Below are positions 12,354 through 24,125 of a stretch of 64,000 nt of DNA, in pieces. Position numbers and translations under genes: made by a program. This DNA is from Echria macrotheca (lineage: Eukaryota; Ascomycota; Sordariomycetes; Sordariales; Schizotheciaceae). The stretch is taken from positions 186,001-250,000 of the forward strand of contig MU839842.1 in NCBI GenBank assembly GCA_030411725.1, written 5' to 3'. Each line of letters opens with the position of its first letter. Within the stretch, counting starts at the first letter, position 1. The notes under the pieces are model-generated. The model did not search any database. It was not told where the DNA came from and saw only the letters and a program-made list of their open reading frames with translations.

Positions 12354-14333
12354 ATGGACAACCTCTTGGCTCTGGCCGGCACGGCCACGCTGGCTGGCGG
12401 GGATTCTGGTAACAGCACGTATTTCCAGCAGTTCGAGCAGCGCATCCCCGGCTTCGGCATGATGCAGATGTTCTTCAAGACATGGCTCAAGGTCGACCTC
12501 ACGACCATTTTGACCATTGCCGCCCTGATGGGTGCTGCGTCGACCGGAGCCCAGAGTCTGCAGGCCACTGCCACGCAGGCGTACTGGTGGATCATCCGCT
12601 TCCTTACCGCATCCATCTCTATTCCGAGCGACGATAGGCTGAACAAAGAGGTCCTGAACTGGCTGGGCGCCCATGTGCTGCCTATCGATGGGACTCGGGT
12701 TCTCGCGGCGCAATCCGAAAAACTTCAGGATGACAGTTATCGCTACTACCATAGGACGCATAAGCGGGACGATTATCACCATGAGAAGAGACCACCGGTG
12801 CAGTACCTGCCCACGTTTGGGATGACCATGTTCTTCCACAAGCGCAGGCTTTTCATGGTACGTCGAATCATGAGCCATGGACACGGAGGAGGTTCGTGGT
12901 CAAGCCGGACGCCCGACGAATATGCAGGTGCACCCAATGGCCATGAGCCCCTCGTGGTTATGTGTCTCGGACGGTCGGTCGAGCCCATCAAGCGGTTTCT
13001 GCAGAGATGCCGAGACTTTGCCGACAAGCAGCGAGAATCTTTTGTCACGGTCCACACCACCCAGTCGCGGTACTTCGATGATACATGCTGGGACAGCACG
13101 GTTCTTCGCCCACTTCGGTCGCTCGATACGGTTCACTTTGACGAGAAGACGAAGCAGCAACTAGTCGACGATGTTGCCAACTATCTTGATCCTAACACTC
13201 GCAAGTTCTACAACAAGCGCGGGATCCCCTACAGACGCGGCTATCTTCTCTATGGTCCTCCCGGGACTGGCAAGACTTCTCTCTCGCTGGCGCTAGCAGC
13301 GAAATTCGGGCTGGAGCTATACCTACTCCACATGCCGAGTATCCAGGACGACACGTCTCTTGCAAAACATTTCATCGCCCTTCCACCTCACTGTATTGTG
13401 CTATTGGAGGATATCGACGCGGTCGGGATCAAACGCCGCTCATCATCGGACGGTTCCGATTCAGATGACGAAGACGAGGACGAGAAGGAAAATAACCAAT
13501 CTTCCCGCCGCAAAAGCGAGTGTTCACTTTCCGGGCTGCTCAATGTTCTGGATGGCGTTGCGTCGCAAGAGGGACGTATTGTGCTCATGACATCCAACTT
13601 TGTTGACAAACTCGATCGAGCCCTGATACGGCCGGGTCGTGTTGACCAGATGATATATCTTGGCAACATCTCTCGACCGAGCTGCGAGCAAATGTTCTGT
13701 AGGATGTACTCCCGAAGCGAGGGAGATTCTGTTCTGGGCGACGTAGCCAAGTTTCCTGAGGGAAAGCTGGGCCAGCTAGCAGCCGATTTCAGCCGACAGC
13801 TTCCCGACGAGGTATTCACGCCTGCGCAGCTTCAAGGGTACCTCCTGAATCACCGAGGGTCTCCCGAGGGTGCAGTGGCGAACGTGGAAAAGTGGGCCAA
13901 GGATGAGCTGGAGACCATGAGAGAGGCCAAGGAAAGGGCTCAAAGAGCGTCTGAGAGGAGGAAGCAGAAGAAGCGCGACAAGAAGCTGAAGGAACTCGCA
14001 AAAGAATCCAAGAAGGACGACTCGGACGACGAGCTCGAGGCGCTGATCAAGGAGATGCTGAAGAAGAGAAAGGCGGAGAAGGCGGAGAAGGCAGACCAAG
14101 AAGAAGCTCCGGATGCTTCGGCGGAGAAAGAGAAGGACGTTTCGGCCGAGAAGAAGCAGGTTAATGGTGTGAAAAAGTCGAAGGCCAAGGTTAATGGTCA
14201 TGTCAACGGTGTGAAGGGGGAGACGAATGGGAAGACCAATGGGGTAGTCAACGGGGAGGCGAATGGGGAAAGCAATGGTCATTCAGCGTCGGATTCCGAG
14301 GAAACGGAGGAGGCAGAGGGTGACCGGGAATGA
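12354..14333 (+). CDS. BCS1-like mitochondrial-type AAA ATPase with NG-repeat tail
   Basis: This single exon encodes 659 residues from the first in-frame ATG; the open frame continues 5' to a TTG, which I do not use. Layout: a hydrophobic segment at about 50-66, the BCS1 N-terminal domain to about 270, Walker A GPPGTGKT at about 301-308, Walker B CIVLLEDID at about 347-355, and a second-region-of-homology arginine stretch RALIRPGRVD. A Ser/Asp/Glu-rich insert follows Walker B. Bcs1 translocates the folded Rieske protein across the inner mitochondrial membrane, but filamentous fungi hold many BCS1-like paralogues of unknown role. This one is clearly longer than true Bcs1 (about 450). It ends in a Lys/Glu-rich segment and a tail with eight Asn-Gly dipeptides in about 50 residues. 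I favour a paralogue, not the Rieske translocase itself. Confidence 0.85.
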   Translation: MDNLLALAGTATLAGGDSGNSTYFQQFEQRIPGFGMMQMFFKTWLKVDLTTILTIAALMGAASTGAQSLQATATQAYWWIIRFLTASISIPSDDRLNKEVLNWLGAHVLPIDGTRVLAAQSEKLQDDSYRYYHRTHKRDDYHHEKRPPVQYLPTFGMTMFFHKRRLFMVRRIMSHGHGGGSWSSRTPDEYAGAPNGHEPLVVMCLGRSVEPIKRFLQRCRDFADKQRESFVTVHTTQSRYFDDTCWDSTVLRPLRSLDTVHFDEKTKQQLVDDVANYLDPNTRKFYNKRGIPYRRGYLLYGPPGTGKTSLSLALAAKFGLELYLLHMPSIQDDTSLAKHFIALPPHCIVLLEDIDAVGIKRRSSSDGSDSDDEDEDEKENNQSSRRKSECSLSGLLNVLDGVASQEGRIVLMTSNFVDKLDRALIRPGRVDQMIYLGNISRPSCEQMFCRMYSRSEGDSVLGDVAKFPEGKLGQLAADFSRQLPDEVFTPAQLQGYLLNHRGSPEGAVANVEKWAKDELETMREAKERAQRASERRKQKKRDKKLKELAKESKKDDSDDELEALIKEMLKKRKAEKAEKADQEEAPDASAEKEKDVSAEKKQVNGVKKSKAKVNGHVNGVKGETNGKTNGVVNGEANGESNGHSASDSEETEEAEGDRE

Positions 14334-16116
14334 ATGGACAGGTGAGTACTCTTTCAGCGGATGGGGGCGTAGAACTGGTGCGTGGTATTCTGCGAGGGTA
14401 TTGCATTGTCGAAGCGGGCGCATAGATGGTCTGACATGGCTTCACGGCAGCTTTTGGGTAGTACTGTGTCGAATTTATTGTTTCTGTGAGATGGAGATAA
14501 CCATCGTGGAGCGTTTGCGTAGGTACACACTGTCTCCACAGGGGGAAGGTTCACCGCACACTGGCGGGATATCGCATAACACTGTTTGCTTGGTTGGGTG
14601 GGGACCAGCAAGTACCGTACATGATACCTCTGTTACGGCTACCGCATCTGCGATACCTATACCCTTATACCCAGAGCGAGGCATTTTATTCCACGTTTTG
14701 TTTTGTGTATGGTTTTGGTTCCAGGGTCGTTGAGTGGTGGTAAGATGGTAGGTACTTATAGGTACACTGGCACAAGCACGAAATCTCCCGTTCGTGGGGC
14801 GTTTCGTGTTTGTACTGTATTCCGTATAAAAGGCAGTTCGTTATCTGCGGCGTGTGGGAGTGTATGGATGTCGGATGTACTTTATTTTTTTATGGTTCTG
14901 CATGACTTGTGGACGATGCTCAACATGGGCATGGGGTCGAGATGGGAAACATAGCGTTACGGGGCTTGTACATACCTTGTATAGGTACGGTTAGTGGGAG
15001 GCGGCTTGGTACCCCATCTACTTACTTAGCTGCGCAGGGCGCGGTATCCTTCTTCTTTTCTCGCCGTTTTTGTGTATCCCCACGTTACCTTATCTGTGTT
15101 GAATACGTAAGAGATTCCTTCATCTTCAGTTGTTTTGATAATGGAATGGTGTTGCTCGAGGAATCCGTTACATAGGTACCTTTGTTATATATTCTGGGTT
15201 TATACAACAGCAGGCCCGGATTCTGAAGAAGGGTTGGTTATAGCTAGTTGATATAGCTTGATTATGGTTCTTGAGACGTCAACAGAGCTTGATCCTCTAT
15301 TTTAAGGGACATCTGATATTCGGGCATCCCCGGCCTCCTTTTCATAGGCAGGTAGACGGGCATCCCCATCAACCAACCCACTTCTCGTCCACCATCCTGC
15401 TTCTAAATTGCTAGAAAGCTACCGCCTTACCCTGCATAGGCCTTATTCAATAAATCCAGCGTGTTTAGGCCTTTCGGAAGGGTAAGGGTATAATCTTGTT
15501 CAAAAGCGAAGAAGCTGACATCTTCAAGTAATAACGCACAGACCAGGTCAAGGGGGAAGGGTTGTGTTTATTTTACTTGCTGCCAACGTTTTGCCTATTT
15601 CTAGAGCTTAACGATGTCAGATAGGTTCCTAGTTACTTGGAATTACTGCCTTAAGTGTTTAAAAACAACATTTGTAGTAGCTACGAACTGGTGTTATTGT
15701 TGCTGTTGTTCCCTATTAGCAAGCTTGGGACGGCCCCGTAGAGGCCCCCTCGCCGTAAATGACTGTGGCCTGTCTGGTCGTGCTATGCTAGGCCTTATCT
15801 ACTTGTACATCGTATGGACTATATAGCAAATCACGCGCTGTGATGCGAACTGGTGTTGAACCTTGGATGTACCTATATATTAAGAGGGCTGCCCGGCCGT
15901 CAGATACATGTACCTTTTCTTAGGACGAATACCCCTGGACTTCGCCAGTTTACTCTACCCGTGCACCGACTACAAAGCACCGAGCGCGTCACGGACCCCA
16001 AGATGTCAACCCCTTGTCTAGTGCTCTTCGCTCGACCAGCTCGACGTGCTTGTGTTGTTGATTTCGATGCCTTCGACGAAGCAGATTCCGTCGACCTCGT
16101 AGCCAACTCAGGGTGG
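14334..16116. other. AT-richer intergenic stretch, possible repeat relic
   Basis: 1.8 kb between convergent genes. From about 14,700 to 15,850 the sequence is rich in TpA words (TTAA, CTTA, TAGGTAC) compared with its surroundings. Such composition is often left by decayed transposons mutated by RIP, but no terminal repeat or protein remnant was recognised. Confidence 0.4.
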
Positions 16117-19100
16117 TCACCCATTCATTGCGAAGGTATCGAAGAACTGAGAAAACGACTGCCAACTCGTATCTGGACCTGCGTGTGATGCCGTTCGATC
16201 TGGACCGCTGGGCGTCTGATTCACCACGACTCCACTAGCCTGCGGTTCCTGCCCCGTAACCGACGAGTCTGGCCCCTGCACGCGTTGTTGTTGTTGCGCT
16301 GCAGCCGTCTGGAGGTTCCGCAACAGCTCGCTGATCTGTGGCGTATTTGGAATGGCTGGGCCCGGAAACGGCGCTGTAGAAGGGGGTGCATCAGAGTGCT
16401 CGTTTAGCTGGAGAGCCAGGCGTGCGACGTCCATTGCAGAAGGGTGCGTGGACGGAGGAGGGCCATCGGAGGGGGCCCGAGGGTTTTCTCTTTCTGGAGC
16501 GTCGTCCGGGCCGCTTTCATCTGTGCCAAGCAACGTGTCTATCCGCCGTGGGAAGCGGCTCCCGACAGGCTGCCGGCGAGCGGCTCGGAGAGGTGTGCCT
16601 TTCCCCACGGGACCTCCTGTTCCCACGGGCACGGATGGATGTCTATCAAGGTGAGCTGTTAGCTCGTCCGGGCTCTCCTGGCGGAGTGCCGCGGCACTGC
16701 GATTATTGCTTGGCCCACTGGCGTTGTTTGCACCGCCAGTTGGCGTTGACGCAGGAAGCCCTTCTGCCCGGCTAGGAGAAACCCCGGGAGCCGACAATAC
16801 AGAGCCAACGACACCCCGCGGGTTCGTTTTTGAAGATCCGCTCGATTCTCCAACGCCAAGGGCTGCCGGTTGTGTGCCCATTGCCATTGTTTCGAGGTCG
16901 GCGTGCATCTCGGGCGCAGAGGCAGGGTGTGGTGTTGTGACAGACCCAAACGGCGGGCGAAGGCCACCGTCAATACTGGGTAGGCCATGTTGCCGCCCCT
17001 CTGAGAAGCGACTCGGAGTGGATTCACCCCTTGTCTCCGGTTCCGAGCTGGGACGGTACGAGGATCCAGAATCAGGCCCAAAACCCCCAATTCCAATTTC
17101 AGGCGGTATCAGGTGGTAAGCTTCACTCCCCTCCTCGTCCATCTCGTGGTCTGGCTCTTCATCCATCTCTTCATCCGGCTCCTCCTCCATCTCTTCATCT
17201 TCTTGCTCCTCGTCTGTCTCCGCTTCTGACGATTCCTCGTCCCGCACTTCAAGTCTTCCCTCGGTGTGAATCCGATCATTGATGGGCGTTGGCGGAGAGC
17301 CAAAGCCCTTTGAACTCTCAGGTTTCCTTTCTGTCGAGGACATGTTAGCTCCTTTGTTGACGGCACGGTTGAAAGCTGAAACTAACGAGAAGCTCCTCTA
17401 GCCATCGCAACTCCACAGTTTTGTCCCATTCTCACCTCGCCTCCCCATTCCCTCACGAGGCGGAACAATTCCAAGACGTTCGCATGCCCCCTCATGTTCT
17501 GGCATTCCTCATCGTCGGTATCGAACGGCCGTAAGTCTTTGGCCTTCACCCAGCCTAGGCTCGGTGGGATCACCAGGCGGCCTAGGGTTATCATGGGACG
17601 GTCGAGCCACATTACCGGGAAACTCCGGTCGCGGACGCGCGCGCCGCCATCCGCGTATCCGTCGGCCCAGCCGAGAATGCGGCCTCCAGTGGTCCGTCTG
17701 TAGCACTTGGGGGCCTTACTGTCATGGTCCATCTTGTGTATGTCGCCGGCAACGCCGACACTACCAAAACTTCCCAGGGGAAGGAGTAATGCTGGATAAG
17801 TGTGCCGGGTCCCACGGTAATAGGCGCGATAGATGTTGCCCACTTTGGGGTCCGTAATGCCTTCGAACGGCTTTCCCTTGACACCATGATGGGCCTGCGC
17901 AGCTGAGGCGGCGGCGGTCGAAGAGGGTCGGGCAGTCTTCTGTTGGTCGCCAGCGTCTTCTTCTCCTCCAGGGTCTCCTGTTGAAGAGATCCGTTCGTGT
18001 TTGGAGGTCGTTTGCTGACTGAGTGGCACGTACCCTTCCCGAAGTGCTTTGATGAAAGCATCATTGTTCAGCCTGGCCTTTTCGGCGTCACAGCCAAGAA
18101 CGTAAAAACCAAGGTGAGCAACCACATTTGTGGCAGTCCTCGATTGGTGGCCGTGCTGCACCCCATCGATATGTTTCCCACCCCCCTGGATAGGTTTGTT
18201 GTTGAAGTGTATGCCGCACATATCACAACGTATAATGTACCAGCCCCTCGAGTCCCGTGGATGTTCAACAATCATGTGTCTGTACCTGGGCTTTCCATTC
18301 CCATAAACCTCGTCAAAAGAAATGGTCCGTTGATCAAGTCTCGGCCGTTTCCGCACTGCCCGCTCTTCGTGGTCGCTGTCTCTGGTATCGCGTCTCCGAC
18401 TTGTGCGCCTGCACGTGGAAACTTCGTCCGGAGGATCCTGGGATCTAGTTAGCAGAGCAGAGCATGGCTGTGTAGCAATATATAACGGCCCATACGTCAT
18501 CAATGTGCATCGCATTGTTAGTGTCGCTCTCGGTGGTGGTCGGATGCTGCGCCTTCTCCGTCGGCCGTTTCGCTCGGCTGGATCGTCGGTGCCGTTCATC
18601 TTGACCTAACTCGGACTCTGACTCGCGCGAGATCTGAGAAGGTTGCGCTGCATTAATTGTGGCAGCAACCGAACTTGTCTGGAATACCGCAGCTAGTGCC
18701 TATAAAGGTCAGAAAAGGCACCTCAACGACAGCGACAGCGAAACACCATGGTGAGCTTCCAAGCGCTCGCGACTCACTTCTAGGTTAGACGGGTCAATCG
18801 TGTCGAGAACCTTTAGCAATTGATTGCGCCTTAGCTTCAGCTTGTCGGCGGTATCACCGTCGTCGGTTCTCATGCGCTTCTGCTCATCCTCATTGGCGGC
18901 GAGGGCATCCCGATTAGCGGCGAGGGCCTGGCCGGCTTCCAACTGCTTCTGCTGTAGTTGGCGAATTTCTAGGTCCCGCTGGCGCATTTCCAGCTCCAGT
19001 GCCCGGTTTTTGTCGAGCAGTTCGAGTTTTGCGTTTTGCAGCAGCTGCAGACCGGCCTCGCGCTGAATGTGCTGCTCCTGCTCTCTTTTGGAGAAGAGAT

Positions 19101-19176
19101 TTGTCACCTCCCGCTTCAACACGCACGCGAGCGGGTGTTCAGTCATGTCGTCTTGCACGGCGTCCTCTCCGGCCAT
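16117..19176 (-). CDS. Unknown four-exon protein: coiled coil, Cys/His motif, acidic disordered tail
   Basis: Exons 19176-18778, 18699-18496, 18437-17387 and 17330-16117 join into 955 residues. Introns are 78, 58 and 56 nt with donors GTGAGT, GTATGG and GTTAGT; phases 0, 0 and 1 match throughout. Intron 1 could instead end 21 bases later. Residues about 30-110 are a Glu/Gln/Arg-rich coiled coil. Cys272 and Cys275 start a CDMC motif followed by spaced His residues (GKH, QHGH). Further on comes a conserved-looking block ending LGWVKAKDLRPF. Exon 4 is Ser/Pro/acidic low complexity with Asp/Glu-Met repeats near its start. The middle part resembles an unnamed family common in filamentous ascomycetes, from memory. 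A nuclear role is a guess. Without splicing the locus looks like two or three separate genes. Confidence 0.75.
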
Positions 19177-19988
19177 CTTGTAGAGTTGTGTTTCTTTTCC
19201 TCGCAGTAGAGAGCGGATAAGGAGGATGAAGAGGATGAGGAAGAAGGAGGAGCAAGGAGCGAGGGAGCGAGGAGGAGGGGAAATGCAAAGGATTGTCTGC
19301 ATGGATGCCGTGAAAATGAGACTGCTGCTCAGTCGCGTCGCCGTAGTGGCGCCAGCGCCTCTGTCACACCGGAAGCTTTCCGAACAACTACCGGCGCCGT
19401 GATTGGTTCACCCCGGGCCGGTCGAACGCATCTTGCCGAAAAAGGCGCCGCGGGCAGGTAAACGTGTCGCTCTCCCCCCAACAAAGCCACCCCGCCGGGT
19501 TTCTGCGGGTTTCTCGGCATGATCAGGCTGTGCCCGTTCAGTGATGACGGGCTGAACCAGACGAGCCGCTGAGGAACGCCAGGTTCAGGAGTAGGTCGAC
19601 AGAGACTGGGCACAGTAGTTATTCCGTAGGTATACGACACCAAGATTTGGCAGCAAGACAGTTGCTGTCACCAGTCGGAGAAGCCATGGCCACCGGAAAG
19701 CTCCAGGCTCCAGCGGGGTGTGGCGCTTCAAGCTCCTCACTCTGCGTCATGCCTGTAGGGCCAGGAAGGAGCACCCCCGTTGGAGAGCAGGAGCAACCAC
19801 AACCACCTATATTTAGCCAGTCGTGAGGGCTCATCCCCTCTTCCACCAAATCAGGCATCCTTAGCACCAGTCTCTCATGCCCAAGCTGCGCTGCGAAGGC
19901 TTGTCACTGCAGGGTTAAAGAGCTCTGGCGGTGGTATTGAGTATCAGAAATGAATATAGATAAATTAGCAACAGATGACTACCCCTTC
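19177..19988. other. Promoter region of the 955-residue unknown
   Basis: About 0.8 kb between two minus-strand genes. It contains an inverted CCAAT word (GATTGG) near 19,400. An in-frame 5' extension of the downstream gene (to an ATG at 19302) encodes a hydrophobic stretch, which I regard as untranslated leader. Confidence 0.5.
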
Positions 19989-22295
19989 TCACAAACTATA
20001 AGAATCAATCTCCAGCTCAAACACGGCCCTCCCCCTCCGCCCAGCAACCACAACCGCAGCTCTCAGATCATCACAAAGCCCTCCCGGTCCACAACCAACA
20101 ACGCCAATCCGGTCCCACCCAGCCTTCTCCTCCTCCTCAATTAGCTCTTGCACATCAAACCGCGACCCAACTCTAACCTCTTTCGACACAACTCGACCCA
20201 ACGACGCATGCAGCGCGTCGGCCAGCCCACGACTTGCCTCTTTGACACTCCACACCAACTTGACGTTGGGATGTCCGCTGTGTGCCCACGGCAATGCACC
20301 CGTGATGCCGATGCCGCCTGCTACGATGAGGAGTCTGTCGCATTGGAGGAGGGAGGTTTTGGACAGCGGCGAGATGGAGGGATAGGGGCCGTCCAGGAGA
20401 GTGAGTATCCTTTTGGTGCTGGGCTTGAGGTAGCTCGTGAGGCCCGAGGACTTGCGGATGAAGAGCGTTATGCCTGCTGTCGAGGTAAATGCAGTCTCAG
20501 AGTCGGAGTTGGGTTTAGGGGTACGTTCCGTAGGCGGTGGCGTGGCGGATCGCACCCTAGTCTTGTGGACTTGTTGCTTCTCCACGTCCACTCCCGCTCC
20601 CGCCTCGTCGTTCCTATCCTGCTCAACCGTCCTCTGAGCAATATCCTCTCGCAACAGATGTGTAGGGATCACGGAAAACGGGTGACTCTCCCAAGGCGTC
20701 CACGGCCTCGCACTCGGAAAGCAAACAAACACATGCTCCCCCAGCCCGCTCCATCTCACCCCCGGTACATCAACCCTCACATACCTGCCCTCACAGACCT
20801 CCGTCACCCTCGCCCTTCTCACCCCCCACCTCACCATCCTCCCGACCCTCACCAGCCGATCAAACCCCCACACGGCAAACGCGAAATACAGCCAAATCTC
20901 ATAGCCATACGTATTCTTCGTCCCCACCGTCTTACCCAGGTAAGCATACCACCCGACGAGATGATACCAGCTCCCAACGAGTATCAAAACCGCCAACACC
21001 ACATGCATGACCAAAAACACGTCATACCGCGCCCTGCGCACATACAGCCCACTACCGAGCGTGATCACAACCGTCAAAACGGTAGCCGCAACGCCCCAAT
21101 CCCACCACGCCGTGTCCGCAAAAAAGCTATAGATCTGCAGCGCGGCAATCGAATGCACCGCCACATGGACCAGAAAAAGACGGGCGACCCACCGGTGCAG
21201 GAGGAGATAGGTCGAGTGCGGCCATCTTGTGAGATGCCCGAAGAGGAGGATATTATTGCGGGACGAGAAGAGGAGGAGGATCGGGAGGAGGACAAACGCA
21301 AAAGCGCCGGTGCGGATGGTCACGTGGTTGAGGATTTCTTTGTGCTGGGTTAGGTAGAAGGCGTTGGGGAGGTAGGAGCGGTAGCCTAGCGCTGCTAGGA
21401 GGATGTTAAGGACGGTAAAGAGGGTTATGTAGAGGGTTTGGCCTAGGGTGGGGACGTTGCCGAGAAGATAAGGGAGGGGGGTGAGGTTGTATCTGCGGAG
21501 GAGGGATGGGTAGATTAGGTAGGGTTTGATCTGGGGAGAGACAGAGTTGTTAGATCTCGGGTTGGGGTGCTCTTGGGGTGAGGTAGGAAGATACGTGCCT
21601 TGTCTGATAGTATCTGGCAAAAGGGTAGCCACCGCGTCCCCCATGTCAGGACGATGGGGAGGCCGAGGGCGAAGACTAATAGCGTGATGCTTGGCACGGT
21701 TTGTCAGTGCTTGTCTTCAAAAACCACGGCCATGTTGACCATGGTAATGTGACAATGTAGGTACCTACCTGTACTTGGACTCCCTCACTTGCTCGGCATA
21801 CAGGCTAACCATGCCGTTCGCAGCAGCCAGATACGACGCCTCGGGCAGAAGAGAGGTTTGGTTGAGCGAAATGTCGGTCATGGTCAACTGCATGGCGGGC
21901 GGCTTCGGGCTGACCCGGTCCAGAGCTATAGTGTAGCTCCAGCGGGGCGGTAGCGTCTTCAACCCGGTGGCGGCGACCTGCCAGTAGGCCTCGAGTGAGG
22001 CAATGCTCTCGTCGGGACATCGCGAAAAGAAACACCAGGCGGCCGACGTCAGGAAGGCTGGATCGGAGGCATAGCAGCTCGGCGGCGTGGGCGGCGCTAT
22101 CGGGTCGAAGGGCTTCTTGGCCAGCTCTAGGTCGGTGCAGTTGAGCAGATAGGATCGGAACGACTGGAGACAGGACTGCGCGCAAATCGGGTTCCAGGGG
22201 TAGTTTCCATAGCCGGGGAGGAGCACATCCTGTGCCCAGATATGGAGGAACGGGAGGAGGAAGAGCTGGGTGGCGAGATTGCGAGCGAGCTTCAT
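19989..22295 (-). CDS. Ferric reductase (FRE-type) transmembrane component
   Basis: Exons 22295-21769, 21689-21599 and 21530-19989 give 719 residues. Intron 1 (79 nt) is GTAGGT...CAAG. Intron 2 (68 nt) appears to use a GC donor (AAG, then GCACGT) with a CTAAC branch point and CCCCAG acceptor; only this joins the frames. The protein has a signal peptide (1-21), a Cys-rich external domain with several Asn-glycosylation sequons, a membrane segment in exon 2, then the ferric-reductase core. The core contains PLPYLLGNVPTLGQ and the paired haem-binding His residues in HRW...VHVAVH and VMHVV...WYH. HPFSVIP is the FAD site, and VAGGIGITGALP and VGCGPGG are the NADPH sites. It reduces Fe(III) or Cu(II) chelates at the plasma membrane for uptake. 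No ferroxidase or permease gene is adjacent. Confidence 0.92.
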
Positions 22296-24125
22296 GGTTG
22301 TGTGAATTGGTGAGTAGCTCGGGATCGCGTCTTTGGCGGGTGCTGTTCACGGCGCTCTGAGCGTGGAGGAAGTAGGACTCTAAGTACTGACATTCAACTA
22401 TACCGTCCCCTCGATGAGAAGTGTGGTATCACAACCGGCCCGTGGGTCTGTGTGTGCGTCCAGACCGGGGCTGTCTTTGCGTCTCCATGGCTAGCTTGGA
22501 CTGGTCGCTGGTCGTGTCATGCATGGTTCGGGGTTTCATTGGCCGAGCCTACTCAATAAAGCTGCAGAGACACACTTGCAGGGTGGCAGCCAGTTCTGAA
22601 TGTGGTTATGTCGGGTCATCCCGTGGCTGGATGCGGGGTCAGTTTGCGGACAGGGGCGCCGGGGCAGGCCCAGAGAGGGTGGAAGAGGAGATTGTAGACG
22701 GGATGACTGGACGTGTAAAGGAACTGGTGAGAGGGTGATGTAGAGTCTGCTAAGGGCGTTGCGGACGGATAGGAGGGAAGATATGTCGAGCTCTGGGCAC
22801 TGTTTGGCGGCTGATATCATGGAGCGAGCGGCAGGTTGCCATCAAAACCAGCAAACAAATGGTCCAAAGGCTTGGAGACGGACGAGTTCGAGTACGACAC
22901 CATGCGACCTTTCTGAGACCAAAGGACCCAAGTCTCCCGGGACTCGAACCCGAAATCGCTCATTGTGGCGCCATAAATAGGCGAGAAGTGATGGCTGATG
23001 GGTGGATGCGATTGAGTCTGGCTCTGGTAGAATTCTGGAACACTTGTACCTATTCTAGGTTTTGACTGGTAACGTTTCCGTCTGCTTCGGCGAAGAAAGG
23101 GATCGAGGTGTGACGAAAACCTGTAATACAGTTGGAGTTCCTGTCTATAGATACCTTAAGGTAGGTAGCGCAGTTTGGAGATAAGATTTAACAAGGACAT
23201 AAGATCTAACAAGGGCGACGATAGATATTAGGTTCTCATTGACGATCAAAGTCTACAGGATTCTAGGGGCCGAAACCGTCAAGAATCATGATTTCGTATT
23301 CATCAATAGCTCGCCGTGAAATTTTAAACTGGCCCGTTATTGGTATCCCAACGACCTAGTAGACATCATTCTTGGGCCCCATCCTCGCGTATCCTCCTCT
23401 CGAGTCTCAGTCTGTTGCTTACCGATGATGTCGTCCACTTGGGCTCGGTGCAACTCCTCCCCCCCTGAGAGCTGGTGCATCCGTCCTCCTATGTTACGTC
23501 TTCCTCGGCAGTGCGGCGATTGGGATAGTTCCCTCGGACAGTTTTCTAGTCTCCTTTTTCTACTTGTGGCTCATGCGCAAAAACTTGTTCAGTAGGTATC
23601 TTTAATACCTAGCTTGTTCCTATAAAGTAAATACGGATCGGGTGTACATGGTTTGACCCATTTCGTATTCTGGGCTCAACGAAAGGCACTAAACCACAGA
23701 TATATAGGTACCTATATAAATAATTATACAATCTCTTATTCGTCGCTCTTTGTGTTTGGATTCAAGCCGCCGTAGGTGTTTGATATACTTCGTGTCAATG
23801 TCTTGGACAGGGATCTGCCAGAGCGCCCGGAACATCTCCGGCCTTGCAGTCTTGTCCTGTTCCACAGTAGCGCCGAATTCTGAGAGGAAGTTCCGACTTG
23901 GAGCCTTTGCCTGGAGTTCAGAACTTTCAATGGGGATAAATAGGGTAGCTGAGAGTTGCTTTCCCGCCGCTGATCGGAAATCGAGGGTTGTTTTTTCTCG
24001 TTGTGGTTCTGCTGGATTAGGAGAGGTGAGCTCTCCGATCTGCACCTTCCATCTTTGTGACGTACGACTTCCTCAACTCCCATGTGGGGTGCAGTTTTGT
24101 AACCAATGACCTCGTCATCCCAGGC
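22296..24125. other. Intergenic region
   Basis: 1.8 kb holding the ferric reductase promoter and the 3' flank of the first ankyrin gene. Several TAGGTACCTA-type words occur (about 23,150, 23,590 and 23,705), and one T-arm-like hairpin is listed separately. No gene seen. Confidence 0.5.
22937..22953 (-). other. Isolated tRNA T-arm/B-box-like hairpin
   Basis: On the minus strand this is TCGGG-TTCGAGT-CCCGG: five stem pairs around a perfect B-box loop. No matching acceptor stem, D-arm or Pol III terminator was found, so it is at most a tRNA or SINE relic. Confidence 0.25.

Noticed and set aside
16085..16125. Resemblance to a 5S rRNA internal segment (GGGTGACCACC on the minus strand)
   Set aside because: Only about a dozen bases match; the rest of 5S rRNA is absent and the site overlaps the end of a gene.
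17382..18599. A self-standing 405-residue protein
   Set aside because: Its N-terminal ~60 residues are intron and wrong-frame sequence; upstream and downstream exons join it with matched phases.
20148..21353. Long plus-strand frame of 401 residues opposite the ferric reductase
   Set aside because: It is antisense to strongly conserved ferric-reductase motifs and has an Arg/His/Pro-biased composition typical of a shadow frame.
22900..22980. A second tRNA gene
   Set aside because: Only the T-arm hairpin is present; no acceptor stem, D-arm or terminator could be paired.
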